Of a stretch of 52,423 bases of DNA, positions 25,028 through 34,691 are shown piece by piece. The DNA is from Inquilinus limosus. Its GTDB lineage: Bacteria > Pseudomonadota > Alphaproteobacteria > DSM-16000 > Inquilinaceae. Both the position numbers and the translations under genes were made by a program. The notes beneath the pieces were generated by a model that was not told the DNA's origin, made no database searches, and saw only the letters and a program-made list of their open reading frames with translations. The DNA is taken from positions 148,778 through 201,200 of the forward strand of contig NZ_NHON01000002.1 of the NCBI RefSeq assembly GCF_002195995.1. Reading direction: 5' to 3'. The first letter of the stretch is position 1. Each line of letters starts with the position of its first letter.

Positions 25028-25863
25028 CCGAGACCAAAGCCGTCGCCGAGACCCGTGGCCACGCCATCCGCGACACCTTCGGCCGGACCAAGGCGGTGAT
25101 CGGCGTCGTCCACCTGCTGGCGCTGCCCGGCGCGCCGCAGCATCGCGGCGGCGGGGTCGAGGCGATCTATGATCGCGCCATGGCCGATGCCGAGGCCTAT
25201 CTGGCCGGAGGCTGCGACGGGCTGATCGTCGAGAACCATGGCGACATCCCGTTCTCCAAGCCCGACGACATCGGGCCGGAGACGGCGTCGCATATGGCGG
25301 TGATCGCCGACCGCATCCGGCGCGAGTTCGGCAAGCCGATCGGCATCAATGTGCTGGCCAATGCCGCGATCCCGGCCTTCGCCATCGCCAGCGCGGCGCA
25401 GGCGTCCTTCATCCGGGTGAACCAATGGGCCAACGCCTATGTCGCCAATGAGGGCTTCGTCGAGGGCGAGGCGGCGCGCGCCCTGCGCTACCGCGCCCGG
25501 CTGCGGGCCGACGGCATCCGCGTCTTCGCCGACGCCCATGTCAAGCACGGCGCCCACGCCATCACCGGCGACCGGCCGGTGGAGGAGTTGGTGCGTGATG
25601 TCGCGTTCTTCGACGCCGATGCGGTGATCGCCACCGGCCAGCGCACCGGACACGCCGCCGACCTCGACTACATCCGCACCATCGCCGGCGCCACCACGCT
25701 GCCCTCGCTGGTCGGCAGCGGCGTCACGCCGGAGAACGTCAACGCCATCCTCGGCGTGGTCGACGCGGTGATCGTCGCCAGCGCGCTGAAGCGGGACGGC
25801 GTGTGGTGGAACCCGGTCGACCCGGCACGGGTGCGCAGCTTCATCGCCGGCATCGACCGGTAG
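25024..25863 (+). CDS. BtpA/SgcQ-family protein
   Basis: 279 residues, TIM-barrel family. Recognisable blocks: [19 protein letters not shown] at the N-terminus, [51 protein letters not shown] and a C-terminal [19 protein letters not shown] followed by [21 protein letters not shown]. Cyanobacterial BtpA affects photosystem I stability, but E. coli SgcQ and most bacterial members sit in sugar operons, suggesting a sugar-phosphate enzyme. It is the last gene of the LacI-controlled operon. Biochemical activity is not established for the family. Confidence 0.88.
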   Translation: MTETKAVAETRGHAIRDTFGRTKAVIGVVHLLALPGAPQHRGGGVEAIYDRAMADAEAYLAGGCDGLIVENHGDIPFSKPDDIGPETASHMAVIADRIRREFGKPIGINVLANAAIPAFAIASAAQASFIRVNQWANAYVANEGFVEGEAARALRYRARLRADGIRVFADAHVKHGAHAITGDRPVEELVRDVAFFDADAVIATGQRTGHAADLDYIRTIAGATTLPSLVGSGVTPENVNAILGVVDAVIVASALKRDGVWWNPVDPARVRSFIAGIDR

Positions 25864-25979
25864 GCGGCTCGCCGTCTTTCCTGCCGGCCCGGCGACCACT
25901 CCGCGCATCGACAGGCGGGACGTGGTCGCGGAGGATGGGCCGAGCCGAGCTCCGCGCCGCGGACAGACAGGAGAGCATC

Positions 25980-27707
25980 ATGGCCAGAACCGTTGCCGAC
26001 CAGATGGTCGAGACCCTCGCCGCCGCCGGTGTCGAGCGCATCTACGGCATCGTCGGCGACAGCCTGAACGGCTTCACCGACTCGCTGCGGCGCCATGGCG
26101 GCATCCGCTGGCTGCATGTCCGGCACGAGGAGGTGGCGGCCTTCGCCGCCGGGGCCGACGCGCATGTCACCGGCGGCCTCGCCGTCTGCGCCGGCAGCTG
26201 CGGCCCGGGCAACCTGCACCTGATCAACGGCCTGTTCGACTGCCACCGGTCGCGGGTGCCGGTGGTCGCCATCGCCGCCCATATCCCGTCGCCCGAGATC
26301 GGCTCCGGCTACTTCCAGGAAACGCATCCGGAGCAGCTGTTCCGCGAATGCAGCCTGTATTGCGAGCTGGTGTCGAACCCCGAGCAGATGCCGCGGGCGC
26401 TGGAGATCGCGGTCCGCCGCGCGGTGGCGGACCGCGGCGTGGCGGTGCTGGTGATCCCCGGCGACATCGCGCTGAAGGCCGCGCCGGACGCGCCGGCGCC
26501 GAAGCCGCAGGGCCTGCTGCCGGACCGGCCGACCGTGACCCCGCAGGAAACGGCGCTGGACCGGCTGGCCGAGCTGCTCAACGGCGCCTCCCGCGTCACC
26601 ATCCTGTGCGGCAGCGGCTGCGCCGGGGCGCATGACGCGGTGATCCGGCTGGCCGAGACGCTGAAGGCTCCGGTGGTCCATGCCATGCGCGGCAAGGAGC
26701 ATGTCGAGTACGACAACCCCTACGATGTCGGCATGACCGGGCTGATCGGCTTCTCCTCCGGCTATTACGCCATGGAGGCCTGCGATACGCTGCTGATGCT
26801 GGGCACCGACTTCCCGTACCGGCAGTTCTATCCGAAGGGCGCGCGCATCGCCCAGGTCGACCTGCGGGCCGAGGCGATCGGCCGGCGCGTGCCGGTCGAT
26901 CTCGGCGTGATCGGCGACGTCGCCTCGACCCTCAAGGCGCTGCAGCCCCGCCTCCAGGCCAAGACCGACCGGGCGCATCTCGACGAGTCGGTGCAGCGCT
27001 ACAAGGAGGCGCGGCGGGGGCTGGACGAGCTGGCGACCGGCCGCGCCGGCGGGCCGCTGCACCCGCAGCACATCGCCCGGGTGGTCAGCGAGCGGGCGGC
27101 GGACGACGCCGTCTTCACCTGCGATGTCGGGCTGCCGACCGTGTGGGCGGCGCGCTACCTGGCGATGAACGGCCGCCGGCGGCTGCTCGGCTCGTTCTGG
27201 CACGGCTCGATGGCCAACGCCCTGGCCCAGGCGATCGGCGCCCAGGCGGCGGATCCGAAGCGGCAGGTGGTCTCGCTGTCCGGCGATGGCGGCTTCACCA
27301 TGCTGATGGGCGACCTGCTCAGCCTCAAGCAGCTCGGCCTGCCGGTGAAGGTGGTGGTGTTCAACAACGGCTCGCTCGGCTTCATCGAGTTGGAGCAGAA
27401 ATCCTCCGGCTTCCTCGACACCGGGACGGAGCTGCAGAACCCGGACTTCGCCGCCATGGCCGAGGCGATCGGCATCAAGGGCGTGCGGATCGAGGATCCG
27501 GCCCAGGTCGAGGACCGGATCGCCGAGGCGCTGGCCCATCCCGGCCCGGTGCTGATCGACGCCGTGGTCAACCGGATGGAGCTGGCGATGCCGCCCAAGG
27601 TCACCACCGAGATGGCCAAGGGCTTCAGCCTGTACATGCTGAAGGCGGTGCTGAACGGCCGGGTCGACGAGGTGGTGGAGCTGGCGCGCTCCAACCTGCG
27701 GCGCTGA
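25980..27707 (+). CDS. poxB: Pyruvate dehydrogenase (quinone), PoxB-like ThDP enzyme
   Basis: 575 residues (E. coli PoxB is 572). N-terminal ThDP pyrimidine domain with [18 protein letters not shown] and the activating Glu in [15 protein letters not shown]; central FAD-binding domain ([40 protein letters not shown]); C-terminal diphosphate domain with [17 protein letters not shown] ... NNGSLGF. The final ~25 residues ([20 protein letters not shown]) correspond to the lipid-binding amphipathic helix. Known reaction: pyruvate to acetate and CO2, electrons to ubiquinone at the inner membrane. ATG follows an AGGAG. The gene is 116 bases after btpA and may have its own promoter. Confidence 0.94.
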   Translation: MARTVADQMVETLAAAGVERIYGIVGDSLNGFTDSLRRHGGIRWLHVRHEEVAAFAAGADAHVTGGLAVCAGSCGPGNLHLINGLFDCHRSRVPVVAIAAHIPSPEIGSGYFQETHPEQLFRECSLYCELVSNPEQMPRALEIAVRRAVADRGVAVLVIPGDIALKAAPDAPAPKPQGLLPDRPTVTPQETALDRLAELLNGASRVTILCGSGCAGAHDAVIRLAETLKAPVVHAMRGKEHVEYDNPYDVGMTGLIGFSSGYYAMEACDTLLMLGTDFPYRQFYPKGARIAQVDLRAEAIGRRVPVDLGVIGDVASTLKALQPRLQAKTDRAHLDESVQRYKEARRGLDELATGRAGGPLHPQHIARVVSERAADDAVFTCDVGLPTVWAARYLAMNGRRRLLGSFWHGSMANALAQAIGAQAADPKRQVVSLSGDGGFTMLMGDLLSLKQLGLPVKVVVFNNGSLGFIELEQKSSGFLDTGTELQNPDFAAMAEAIGIKGVRIEDPAQVEDRIAEALAHPGPVLIDAVVNRMELAMPPKVTTEMAKGFSLYMLKAVLNGRVDEVVELARSNLRR

Positions 27708-27719
27708 CCGCGCCGGCGA

Positions 27720-27754
27720 GCCCCGGGGACGGACGCCCACCCATCCCCCGGGGC
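27720..27754. terminator. Hairpin between convergent poxB and Rid genes
   Basis: GCCCCGGGG (27720-27728) pairs perfectly with CCCCGGGGC (27746-27754) across a 17-base loop, in the 60-base gap between convergent genes. Likely a shared terminator; no T-run. Confidence 0.5.
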
Positions 27755-27767
27755 CGCCGCCGGCCGG

Positions 27768-28166
27768 TCAGGCGGGCCGGGGAATCCGGGCGATGACCTT
27801 GATCTCGAAATCGAAGCCCGCCAGCCAGTTCACGCCCACCGCCGTCCAGTTCGGGTAGGGCGGCTCGCCGATCTCCTCCAGCCGAATCGGGGCGATCGTC
27901 TCCCACTGCCGGGCCGGGTCGGTGTGGAAGGTGGTCACGTCGACCACGTCGTCGAAAGTGCAGCCGGCTTCCTTCAGCACCGCCGCGAGATTGGCGAAGG
28001 CAAGCCGGACCTGCTTGGCGAAATCCGGCTCGGGCGAGCCGTCTTCGCGGCTGCCGACCTGGCCGGAGACGAACAGCAGATCGCCCGAGCGGATCGCCGC
28101 CGAGTAGCGGTTGATCTCATACAGCGCCTGCCGGCCGGCAGGGAAGATCGCGTCGCGTTTGGCCAA
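27768..28166 (-). CDS. RidA/YjgF-family protein lacking the catalytic Arg
   Basis: 132 residues, standard Rid length, if a TTG start at 28166 is used; CAGGAG lies 8 bases upstream and no ATG or GTG gives a better N-terminus. Family signs: YSAAIRSGDLLFVSGQVG, FAKQVRLAFANLAAVLKEAG, DVVDVTTFHTD and the C-terminal PNWTAVGVNWLAGFDFEIKVIA. RidA enzymes deaminate reactive enamines/imines with an Arg at the position equivalent to R105; here that residue aligns with Trp (PNWT against PARS). It therefore probably belongs to a Rid subgroup without imine-deaminase activity. Divergent from an SGNH hydrolase across an operator-rich region. Confidence 0.88.
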   Translation of the reverse strand: MAKRDAIFPAGRQALYEINRYSAAIRSGDLLFVSGQVGSREDGSPEPDFAKQVRLAFANLAAVLKEAGCTFDDVVDVTTFHTDPARQWETIAPIRLEEIGEPPYPNWTAVGVNWLAGFDFEIKVIARIPRPA

Positions 28167-28298
28167 AGGGTTGCTCCTGTCTGGACTGGGCAGGCCGGAG
28201 CCCGAGCGGGCCGGGACGGACCCCGCCGGAAGGGCGAGGGGCATCCGCCCGCGTGTCGGGGCCGGCTTCTGCGTTTCGCTGATCGGGACAGCATTGAG

Positions 28299-28363
28299 AT
28301 ACGCCCCGTATGTCGATATATCGATGCATACGCCTCGTATGTCAATTGGCATACGCGGGGTAT
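28299..28363. promoter_or_regulatory. Three iterated dyads CATACG-N3-CGTATG between Rid and SGNH genes
   Basis: ATACGCCCCGTAT (28299-28311), ATACGCCTCGTAT (28328-28340) and ATACGCGGGGTAT (28351-28363, one arm degenerate) share a 13-15-bp palindrome. Between them lie the perfect palindrome TCGATATATCGA (28313-28324) and the near-palindrome TGTCAATTGGCA (28341-28352). The AT-rich block stands out in a 385-base divergent region (28167-28551) that otherwise shows only ordinary GC-rich sequence. Probably a cooperative regulator-binding array; the regulator is not encoded next to it. Confidence 0.7.
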
Positions 28364-28551
28364 GTAATTTTTGCGGAGATCCGCGACGACGGCCGGAGAT
28401 GACACGGCGCTTCGTCGGGACCGCGTTCTGTGACACGGTGGCCCCGACCTGCGGCGACGGCGACATCCGGCTGGATCGTCGGGTCAACACCAAGGCCGCC
28501 GGAGCGGCCGACGCTGCTGGGGCGGGCGGCGCAGGATCGGGAGGGACCGTC

Positions 28552-29196
28552 GTGACCAGGACCATCCTCGCCTTCGGCGACAGCCTGACCTATGGCGCCG
28601 ATGCCGAGACCGGCGGCCGCCACCCGTTCGAGGACCGCTGGCCCAGCGTGCTGGAGGCCGGGCTGGGTGGCGCGGCGCGGGTGATCGCCGAGGGCCTGGG
28701 TGGGCGCACGACGATGTTCGACGACCATGGCGCGGCGGCCGACCGCAACGGCGTGCGCATCCTGCCGACGCTGCTGGGCAGCCATTCGCCGCTCGACCTT
28801 GTGATCATCATGCTCGGCACCAACGACCTGAAGCCGCATGTCTGCGGCACCGCCCAAGGCGCCGGGGCGGGGATGGAGCGGCTGGTCGAGATCGCCCGCA
28901 CCTATCCCTATGGTGCGGGCACGGCCGCGCCGCAGGTGCTGATCGTGGCGCCGCCGCTGTTCGGGCCGACCGTGGGCGGCGACTGGCAGCCTTCCGGCGG
29001 CCACGGCAGCGACGAATCCCGGAAGCTGGCGCCGCGCTATCGCGACGCCGCGGACTATTGCGGCTGCGCCTTCTTCGACGCGGCCGGCGTGGCCACGGCG
29101 TCACCGGTCGACGGCATCCATCTCGACGCCGCCAACACGCGGGCCATCGGCGAGGCGCTGGTGCCCGTCGTGCAGCAACTCCTGGCAGTGCGCTGA
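28552..29196 (+). CDS. SGNH/GDSL-family esterase or lipase
   Basis: 214 residues from a GTG start preceded by GGGAGGG. An in-frame ATG at 28399 after GGAG would add 51 low-complexity residues and is less likely. SGNH blocks: GDSLTYG (block I, nucleophile Ser), an oxyanion Gly in VIAEGLGGRT, MLGTNDLKP (block III Asn), and SPVDGIHLD (block V, Asp and His). TYG followed by ADAETGGRHPFEDRWP resembles the arylesterase/acyl-CoA thioesterase-like cytoplasmic group. No signal peptide. Substrate unknown. An intrinsic terminator follows directly. Confidence 0.88.
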   Translation: MTRTILAFGDSLTYGADAETGGRHPFEDRWPSVLEAGLGGAARVIAEGLGGRTTMFDDHGAAADRNGVRILPTLLGSHSPLDLVIIMLGTNDLKPHVCGTAQGAGAGMERLVEIARTYPYGAGTAAPQVLIVAPPLFGPTVGGDWQPSGGHGSDESRKLAPRYRDAADYCGCAFFDAAGVATASPVDGIHLDAANTRAIGEALVPVVQQLLAVR

Positions 29197-29197
29197 C

Positions 29198-29224
29198 CGG
29201 CCGTCAGGCACGGCCGTTCTCTTT
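29198..29224 (+). terminator. Intrinsic terminator after the SGNH gene
   Basis: CGGCCGT (29198-29204), 5-base loop, ACGGCCG (29210-29216), then TTCTCTTT. Two bases after the stop codon; the best Rho-independent terminator in the window. Confidence 0.75.
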
Positions 29225-29239
29225 CCTGCGAGAGAATCG

Positions 29240-29325
29240 TCATTGCGAGGAGGCGAAGCCGACGAAGCAATCCAGGGGCCGGTGCGCACTGGTCCCTGGA
29301 TTGCTTCGCTGCGCTCGCAATGACG
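29240..29325. repeat. Palindromic intergenic repeat, copy B
   Basis: Begins GTCATTGCGAGGAGGCGAAG and ends GCTGCGCTCGCAATGACG, with inner arms CAATCCAGGG and CCCTGGATTG. Nearly identical to copies A and C. Located between a terminator and the 3' end of the convergent M32 gene. Confidence 0.92.
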
Positions 29326-29348
29326 ATCTTTCTATCGACTCCCTGGCT

Positions 29349-30869
29349 TCAGCCCGCCTCGCCGAGCGGGTACTTGGCCTCCAGATAGGCGAGGTACGGT
29401 TCGGGGTCGAGGCCGTTGCCGGTCGCGGCCTGCAGGATCTCCTCGGGCGTGCGCGACCGGCCGTGGCGGTGCACCGCGCGGTTGAGCCAGAGCTTCAGCG
29501 GCATGTAATCGCCGGCCTCCAGCCCGGCCGCCACCGTCGGGTCGCGCTCCGCCGCCGCGAACAGCTGCGAGGCCATGATGTTGCCCAGCGTGTAGGTCGG
29601 GAACGACCCGACATAGCCAGTCGACCAGTGCACGTCCTGCAGCACGCCGCGTGCGTCGTCCGGCACCTCCAAGCCGAGATCGGCGCGCATCCGCTCGGCC
29701 CAGGCGGCCGGCAGGTCGGCGACGGCCAGGTCGCCGGCGATCACCGCGGCCTCCAGCTCGACCCGCAGCGCGATGTGCAGGTCATAGGTCAGCTCGTCCG
29801 CCTCGACCCGGATCAGCCCGGGCCGGACATGGTTGACCGCACGCCAGAATTCGGTAGCCGAGACATCGCCCAACTGCTCCGGGAAGGCGTCGCGCAGCAG
29901 GCCGAAATTCAGCTCCCAGAAGCGGCGGGACCGGCCGACCCGGTTCTCCAGCAGCCGCGACTGGGATTCGTGCATGCCGAAGCTGGCGCCGCCGACGGCG
30001 TAGAGGTTGACGATGTCGGTCGCCAGCGCCGACCGGCCGATCTCCGGGTCGATGCCCTGCTCGTACATCCCGTGCCCGGCCTCGTGCAGCGCCGCGAACA
30101 GCCCGGCCGGCAGGTAGTTCGGCCGGTAGCGCGCGGTGATGCGGACATCGTCGCGGGTGAAGGAGATCTCGAACGGGTGCACCGTCTCGTCCAGCCGGCC
30201 ATGGGCATAGTCGAAGCCGATCCGCTCGGTCAGGCTCCGGGCGAAGGCCTTCTGCCGGTCGACCGGATAATCGCGGTCCAGGAAGTCGCGCCGCGCCGGC
30301 GGCCGGTCCAGCACCCGCTGCATCAGCGGCACCAGCCGGCCCCGCAGCGTGGTGAAGAGCGGCCGCAGCTTGGCCAGGGTCATGCCCGGCTCATACTGCG
30401 CCACCAGCGCGTCATAGGGGTGCTCGGACCAGCCCAGCGCGTCGGCGATCCGGCGCTGCAGGGCGAAGCTGCGCTCCAGATACGGCCGGAAGGCCGGGAA
30501 GTCGGACCGGGCGCGGGCCGCGACCCAGGCGGCCTGCGCCTCGGTCTTCAGCAGCGCCGCCTCGTGCAGCAGCATCTCGGGGATGCGGTCCAGCGCCGCG
30601 ACGCCGTCCTCCATCGCGGCGACGGCGCGGCGGCGCCGGCTGGTCTCGGGCTCGCCGGCCACTTCGTCACGGGCTGCGGCCAGGGCGTCGCGCATTGCCG
30701 GGCCGGTCGCGATCTGCCGGGCGATGGCGGTCAGCGTGGCGATCTGCCGGCCTCGCGCCGCGGCGCCGCCCGTCGGCATCTGCGTGCGCGAATCCCAGAC
30801 CAGCAGGTTGACGGCGTTCAGCACATCGTTCAGCCGGCCGGATTCCTCGGCGAAGCGGTCAGTGCCCAT
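29349..30869 (-). CDS. M32-family metallocarboxypeptidase (Taq carboxypeptidase type)
   Basis: 506 residues, the usual ~500. All-helical peptidase with the zinc motif HEAGHGMYEQG near residue 263, the downstream Glu in GMHESQSRLLENRVGRSR, and family blocks VRITARYRPNYLPAGLFAALHE and WELNFGLLRDAFPEQLG. Known activity: broad removal of C-terminal residues from peptides in the cytoplasm. The start overlaps the end of the ABC ATPase gene by 11 bases, so it is translated from the peptide-transporter mRNA and probably digests the imported peptides. It ends the operon, next to repeat copy B. Confidence 0.94.
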   Translation of the reverse strand: MGTDRFAEESGRLNDVLNAVNLLVWDSRTQMPTGGAAARGRQIATLTAIARQIATGPAMRDALAAARDEVAGEPETSRRRRAVAAMEDGVAALDRIPEMLLHEAALLKTEAQAAWVAARARSDFPAFRPYLERSFALQRRIADALGWSEHPYDALVAQYEPGMTLAKLRPLFTTLRGRLVPLMQRVLDRPPARRDFLDRDYPVDRQKAFARSLTERIGFDYAHGRLDETVHPFEISFTRDDVRITARYRPNYLPAGLFAALHEAGHGMYEQGIDPEIGRSALATDIVNLYAVGGASFGMHESQSRLLENRVGRSRRFWELNFGLLRDAFPEQLGDVSATEFWRAVNHVRPGLIRVEADELTYDLHIALRVELEAAVIAGDLAVADLPAAWAERMRADLGLEVPDDARGVLQDVHWSTGYVGSFPTYTLGNIMASQLFAAAERDPTVAAGLEAGDYMPLKLWLNRAVHRHGRSRTPEEILQAATGNGLDPEPYLAYLEAKYPLGEAG

Positions 30870-31887
30870 GGGCGGCTTCCTTCTGCGGCAGCACTGCGGC
30901 GGCGGGCGCCCGGTCCAGCAGATGGCAGGCGGCGCTGCCGGTGTCGGTCGGGCGCGGCAGCGGCGCCTCCACCCGGCAGCGGTCGAAGGCGTGCGGGCAG
31001 CGCGGATGGAACGGGCAGCCGGCGGGCAGGTCGACCGGGCTGGGCAGCTCGCCCCGAGCCGCCGGCACCCGGTGGCGCCGGGCCGGGTCCAGGTCGGGCG
31101 CCGCAGCCAGCAGCGCCTGGGTGTAGGGGTGCTGCGGCGCCGCGAACAGCGCCTCGGTCTCCCCAGTCTCGACGATGCCGCCGAGATACATCACCGCCAC
31201 CCGGTGCGACAGGTGGCGCACCAGGCGCAGGTCGTGCGCCACGAACAGCACGGTCAGGCCCAGCCGCTGCTGCAGCTCCAGCAGCAGGTTCACCACCTGC
31301 GCCTGGACCGAGACATCGAGGGCGGAGACCAGCTCGTCCGCGATCAGGCATTCAGGCTCGACCGACAGCGCCCGGGCGATGCCGATGCGCTGGCGCTGGC
31401 CGCCGGAGAATTCGTGCGGATAGCGGTCCGCCGCCTCGCGCGGCAGCCGCACCAGGTCCAAGAGCTCGGCGATGCGGGCGGGGATCTGGGCCCGCGGCCG
31501 CATCCGGTGCACCGACAGCGCCTCGGCCAGGGTCTGGCGCACGGTCATGCGCGGGTTCAGCGAGCCGCGCGGATCCTGGAACACCATCTGCACCCGGCGG
31601 TTGAAGGCGCGGCGCTCCGCCCCCTCCAGCGACCGGATGTCGACGCCGTCATAGCGCAGGGTGCCCTCGTCCGGCTCGATCAGCCGGACGATGCAGCGGG
31701 CCAGCGTCGACTTGCCGCTGCCGGATTCGCCGACGATGCCCAGCGTCTCGCCGCGCTTGACCGCCAGATCGATGCCGTTCAGGGCATGCACCGCCGGGTG
31801 GGGCCGCCGGCGCAGCGTGTCGGCCACCGTGCGCTCCAGCCGGAAGCGCTTGGTCAGCCCCGTGATCTCCAGGATCGGCGCGATCAT
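30859..31887 (-). CDS. Peptide-type ABC transporter ATPase (DppF/OppF type)
   Basis: 342 residues. Walker [11 protein letters not shown]-loop MVFQDPRGSLNPRMTV, signature FSGGQRQRIGIA, Walker B CLIADELVSALD (Leu in place of the usual Pro after DE), H-loop VAHD. C-terminal oligopeptide-transporter domain with the cysteine cluster CPFHPRCPHAFDRC that usually binds an Fe-S centre or metal. Start ATG overlaps the stop of the upstream ATPase by 4 bases. Pairs with the DppD-like ATPase to drive uptake. Confidence 0.94.
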   Translation of the reverse strand: MIAPILEITGLTKRFRLERTVADTLRRRPHPAVHALNGIDLAVKRGETLGIVGESGSGKSTLARCIVRLIEPDEGTLRYDGVDIRSLEGAERRAFNRRVQMVFQDPRGSLNPRMTVRQTLAEALSVHRMRPRAQIPARIAELLDLVRLPREAADRYPHEFSGGQRQRIGIARALSVEPECLIADELVSALDVSVQAQVVNLLLELQQRLGLTVLFVAHDLRLVRHLSHRVAVMYLGGIVETGETEALFAAPQHPYTQALLAAAPDLDPARRHRVPAARGELPSPVDLPAGCPFHPRCPHAFDRCRVEAPLPRPTDTGSAACHLLDRAPAAAVLPQKEAAHGH

Positions 31888-32873
31888 GCGGCGTCCTTCG
31901 CGGCGGCGACGCGATCGCTCTCGAAGCAGGCCGCGGCGGCGTCCGGCCCCACCGGCTCCAGCACCGGCCGCTCGGTCCGGCAGCGCTGTGTGGCGAAGGC
32001 GCAGCGCGGGGCGAAGGCGCAGCCGGGCGGCCGCTCGGTCAAGGGCGGCGGGGCGCCCTCGATCGAGCGCAGCGGCAGCCGGGGGCCGCCGCCGCGCGGC
32101 ACCGAATTCAGCAGGCCGAGCGTGTAGGCATGGCGCGGCCGCTCGAACACGGCGGCGACCGGCCCGGTCTCGACCACCCGGCCGGCATACATCACCGCCA
32201 TGCGGTCGCAGCTCTGCGCCACCACGCCGAGGTCGTGGGTCACCAGGATCACGCTCATCCCCAGCCGGTCGCGCAGCTGCAGCAGCAGGGTCAGGATCTG
32301 GTCCTGGATGGTGACGTCCAGCGCCGTGGTCGGCTCGTCCGCCAGCAGCAGCTTCGGCTCCGAGGCGAGCGCGATGGCGATCATCGCCCGCTGCCGCATG
32401 CCGCCGGAGAACTGGTGCGGATAATCGTCGAGCCGCCGGGCGGCGGCCGGGATGCCGACCAGGTCCAGCAGCTCGCGGGCCCGGTCGCGCCGCGCCCGGC
32501 GGCCGAGATCGGTGTGGGTCCGCAGGCTCTCGTCGATCTGCAGCCCGATCGGCAGCACCGGGTTCAAGGCCGTCATCGGCTCCTGGAAGATCATGGCGAT
32601 CTCGCCGCCGCGAACCCGGCGTAGCGCCGGCTCCGGCAGCGTCCGCAGGTCGCGGCCCTGCCACAGCACCTGGCCGCCGACCCGGCCGGGCGGCCGCACC
32701 AGCCCCAGCACCGCGCGCAGGGTGACGCTCTTGCCCGAGCCGCTCTCGCCGACCAGCCCCAGCACCTCGCCGGCGCGCAGATCCAGGTCGACGCCGGCGA
32801 CTGCCGCCGCCTCGCCCCCGCCGGCCGGAAACGTCGCGGTCAGGCCGCGGATCGACAGCACCGTCTCGGTCAT
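31884..32873 (-). CDS. Peptide-type ABC transporter ATPase (DppD/OppD type)
   Basis: 329 residues. Walker [10 protein letters not shown]-loop [17 protein letters not shown], signature [12 protein letters not shown], Walker [13 protein letters not shown]-loop VTHD, then a C-terminal domain with [15 protein letters not shown]. Overlaps the permease stop by 4 bases and its own stop overlaps the DppF-type gene. Acts at the cytoplasmic side of the inner membrane. Confidence 0.94.
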   Translation of the reverse strand: MTETVLSIRGLTATFPAGGGEAAAVAGVDLDLRAGEVLGLVGESGSGKSVTLRAVLGLVRPPGRVGGQVLWQGRDLRTLPEPALRRVRGGEIAMIFQEPMTALNPVLPIGLQIDESLRTHTDLGRRARRDRARELLDLVGIPAAARRLDDYPHQFSGGMRQRAMIAIALASEPKLLLADEPTTALDVTIQDQILTLLLQLRDRLGMSVILVTHDLGVVAQSCDRMAVMYAGRVVETGPVAAVFERPRHAYTLGLLNSVPRGGGPRLPLRSIEGAPPPLTERPPGCAFAPRCAFATQRCRTERPVLEPVGPDAAAACFESDRVAAAKDAA

Positions 32874-33709
32874 GATTCGGGCCGCAGCAGGTCGGCGACG
32901 CCGTCGCCCAGCAGGCTGAAGCCGAAGCCGGTGATGACGATCGCGACGCCGGGGAAGATGGTCATCCACCAGGCCTGGGACATGAAGTTCTTGCCGTCGG
33001 CGATCAGCAGGCCCCATTCCGCCGCCGGCGGCTGGGCGCCGAGGCCGAGATAGCCCAGGCTCGCCCCCAGCAGGATCGACAGCGCCATGTCGGTCATCCA
33101 GTACACCAGCACCGGCGAGACGGTGTTGGGCAGCAGGTGGCGCAGGATGATGCGGGCGTCGCTATAGCCCATCACCTTGCCGGCGGCGGCATAGTCCAGC
33201 CGGTTCTGCACCTTGATCTCGGCAGCGATCAACCGGGCGTAGAACACCCAGCCGACGGCGCCGACCGCGATATACATGTTGACCAGGCCGGGCCCGAGCA
33301 CGGCGACGATGGCGATCACCAGCACCAGGAAGGGGAAGGTGATGACCACGTCGACGATGCGGCCGAAGATCGGCTCCCAGATCCCGCCGTAATAGCCGAC
33401 CAGCGCCCCGACCGCGGTGCCGAACACCACCGGGAACATGGTGGTGAACACCGCGATCTGCATGTCGACGCGATAGGCCCAGATCACCCGGCTGAGGATG
33501 TCGCGGCCGAAATTGTCGGTGCCGAAAGGGTGGCCCCAGCTCGGCGGCTTCATCAGGGCGCGATAGTCGAAGGCGGTCGGGTCGTAGGGCGCCACGAGGT
33601 GCGGCGCGATCGCCAGGACCAGGCTGGCCCCGACGATGACGAGGCCGGCGATCAGCGCGGCGGAGGGGCGCCGCCGGGCGCGGGCCGGGGCCAGGCCGAC
33701 CGCGGTCAT
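32870..33709 (-). CDS. Peptide-type ABC transporter permease (DppC/OppC type)
   Basis: 279 residues with about 6 membrane segments. N-terminal OppC-type motif LVAPYDPTAFDY ... HPFGTDNFGRDILSRVIWAYR, the EAA loop DYAAAGKVMGYSDARIILRHLLPN, and a C-terminal SLGYLGLGAQPPAAEWGLLI. Forms the inner-membrane channel with the DppB-type protein. ATGA overlaps on both sides show translational coupling. Confidence 0.94.
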   Translation of the reverse strand: MTAVGLAPARARRRPSAALIAGLVIVGASLVLAIAPHLVAPYDPTAFDYRALMKPPSWGHPFGTDNFGRDILSRVIWAYRVDMQIAVFTTMFPVVFGTAVGALVGYYGGIWEPIFGRIVDVVITFPFLVLVIAIVAVLGPGLVNMYIAVGAVGWVFYARLIAAEIKVQNRLDYAAAGKVMGYSDARIILRHLLPNTVSPVLVYWMTDMALSILLGASLGYLGLGAQPPAAEWGLLIADGKNFMSQAWWMTIFPGVAIVITGFGFSLLGDGVADLLRPES

Positions 33710-34641
33710 GCCTTCACCCGCGGGTCGAGCGCGGCCTGCACCAGGTCTGTCGCCAGGAACACCAGCGCCACCAGCACCGCCATCGCCAGGGTCAGCCCCT
33801 GCACCACTGGATAGTCGCGGCCGTAGATGCTGTCGATCATCAGCCGGCCGGCGCCCGGGATGGCGAACACCGTCTCGGTGATCACGGCGCCGCCGATCAG
33901 CGTGCCGACCGACAGGCCGAACAGGGTGACGGTCGAGATCAGGGCGTTGCGCAGCACGTGCCGGCCCAGCACCAGCCGCGGCGCCAGGCCCTTGGACCGG
34001 GCGAAGTCGACATATTCGGCTCCCAGCACCTCGATGATCGAGGCGCGAAGGTTGCGCATCAGCACGGCGGACAGGCTCAGCGCCAGGGTCAGCGCCGGCA
34101 GGAACAGGTGCCAGATCCGGTCGCCCCAATCGTCGCCATAGCCGCCGACCGGGAACCAGCGCAGCCCGGCGGCGAACACGGTCAGCAGCACCAGGCCGAG
34201 ATAGAAGATCGGCATCGACAGCCCGACCTGGAAGGCGCCGCGGATCACGGTGTCGGCCGCCCGCCCGCGCCGCATCGCCGCGGCGAAGGCCAGCGGCACG
34301 GCCAGGACCAGGGCCAGCAGGGCGGCGAAGCCGGTCAGCACCAGCGTGACCGGCATCCGCTCCAGGATCAGGCGCATCACCGGCACCTTGAGATGGATCG
34401 AGGTGCCGAGATCGCCCTGGACGATGCGCTGCAGGAACAGCAGGAACTGCGCCGGGATCGACCGGTCGAGGCCGAGCTGGGCGTTCAGCCGCGCCACGTC
34501 GGCGTCGGTGGCGCGATCGCCCAGCATGGCGCTGGTCGGGTCGCCCGGCAGCAGCCGGACCAGCACGAAGATCACGACCAGCACCAGGAACAGGGTCGGA
34601 ACCAGCTGGATCAGCCGCTTGGCCACGTGGTTCAGGTTCAC
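33706..34641 (-). CDS. Peptide-type ABC transporter permease (DppB/OppB type)
   Basis: 311 residues, about 6 membrane segments. N-terminal VLVRLLPGDPTSAMLG and LNAQLGLDRSIPAQFLLFLQ are typical OppB sequences; the EAA loop is EYVDFARSKGLAPRLVLGRHVLRNA; the C-terminus has ETVFAIPGAGRLMIDSI. First permease after the binding-protein gene, from which repeat copy C separates it by 157 bases. Confidence 0.94.
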   Translation of the reverse strand: MNLNHVAKRLIQLVPTLFLVLVVIFVLVRLLPGDPTSAMLGDRATDADVARLNAQLGLDRSIPAQFLLFLQRIVQGDLGTSIHLKVPVMRLILERMPVTLVLTGFAALLALVLAVPLAFAAAMRRGRAADTVIRGAFQVGLSMPIFYLGLVLLTVFAAGLRWFPVGGYGDDWGDRIWHLFLPALTLALSLSAVLMRNLRASIIEVLGAEYVDFARSKGLAPRLVLGRHVLRNALISTVTLFGLSVGTLIGGAVITETVFAIPGAGRLMIDSIYGRDYPVVQGLTLAMAVLVALVFLATDLVQAALDPRVKA

Positions 34642-34691
34642 CGGCCGCGCCTCCTGTCTCGACGGTCAGAGACCTTGATCCCGTCCTCACC

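Noticed and set aside
28399..28551. Longer N-terminus for the SGNH hydrolase from the ATG at 28399
   Set aside because: The added 51 residues are low-complexity Ala/Gly; the GTG at 28552 has a strong GGGAGGG site. It cannot be fully excluded.
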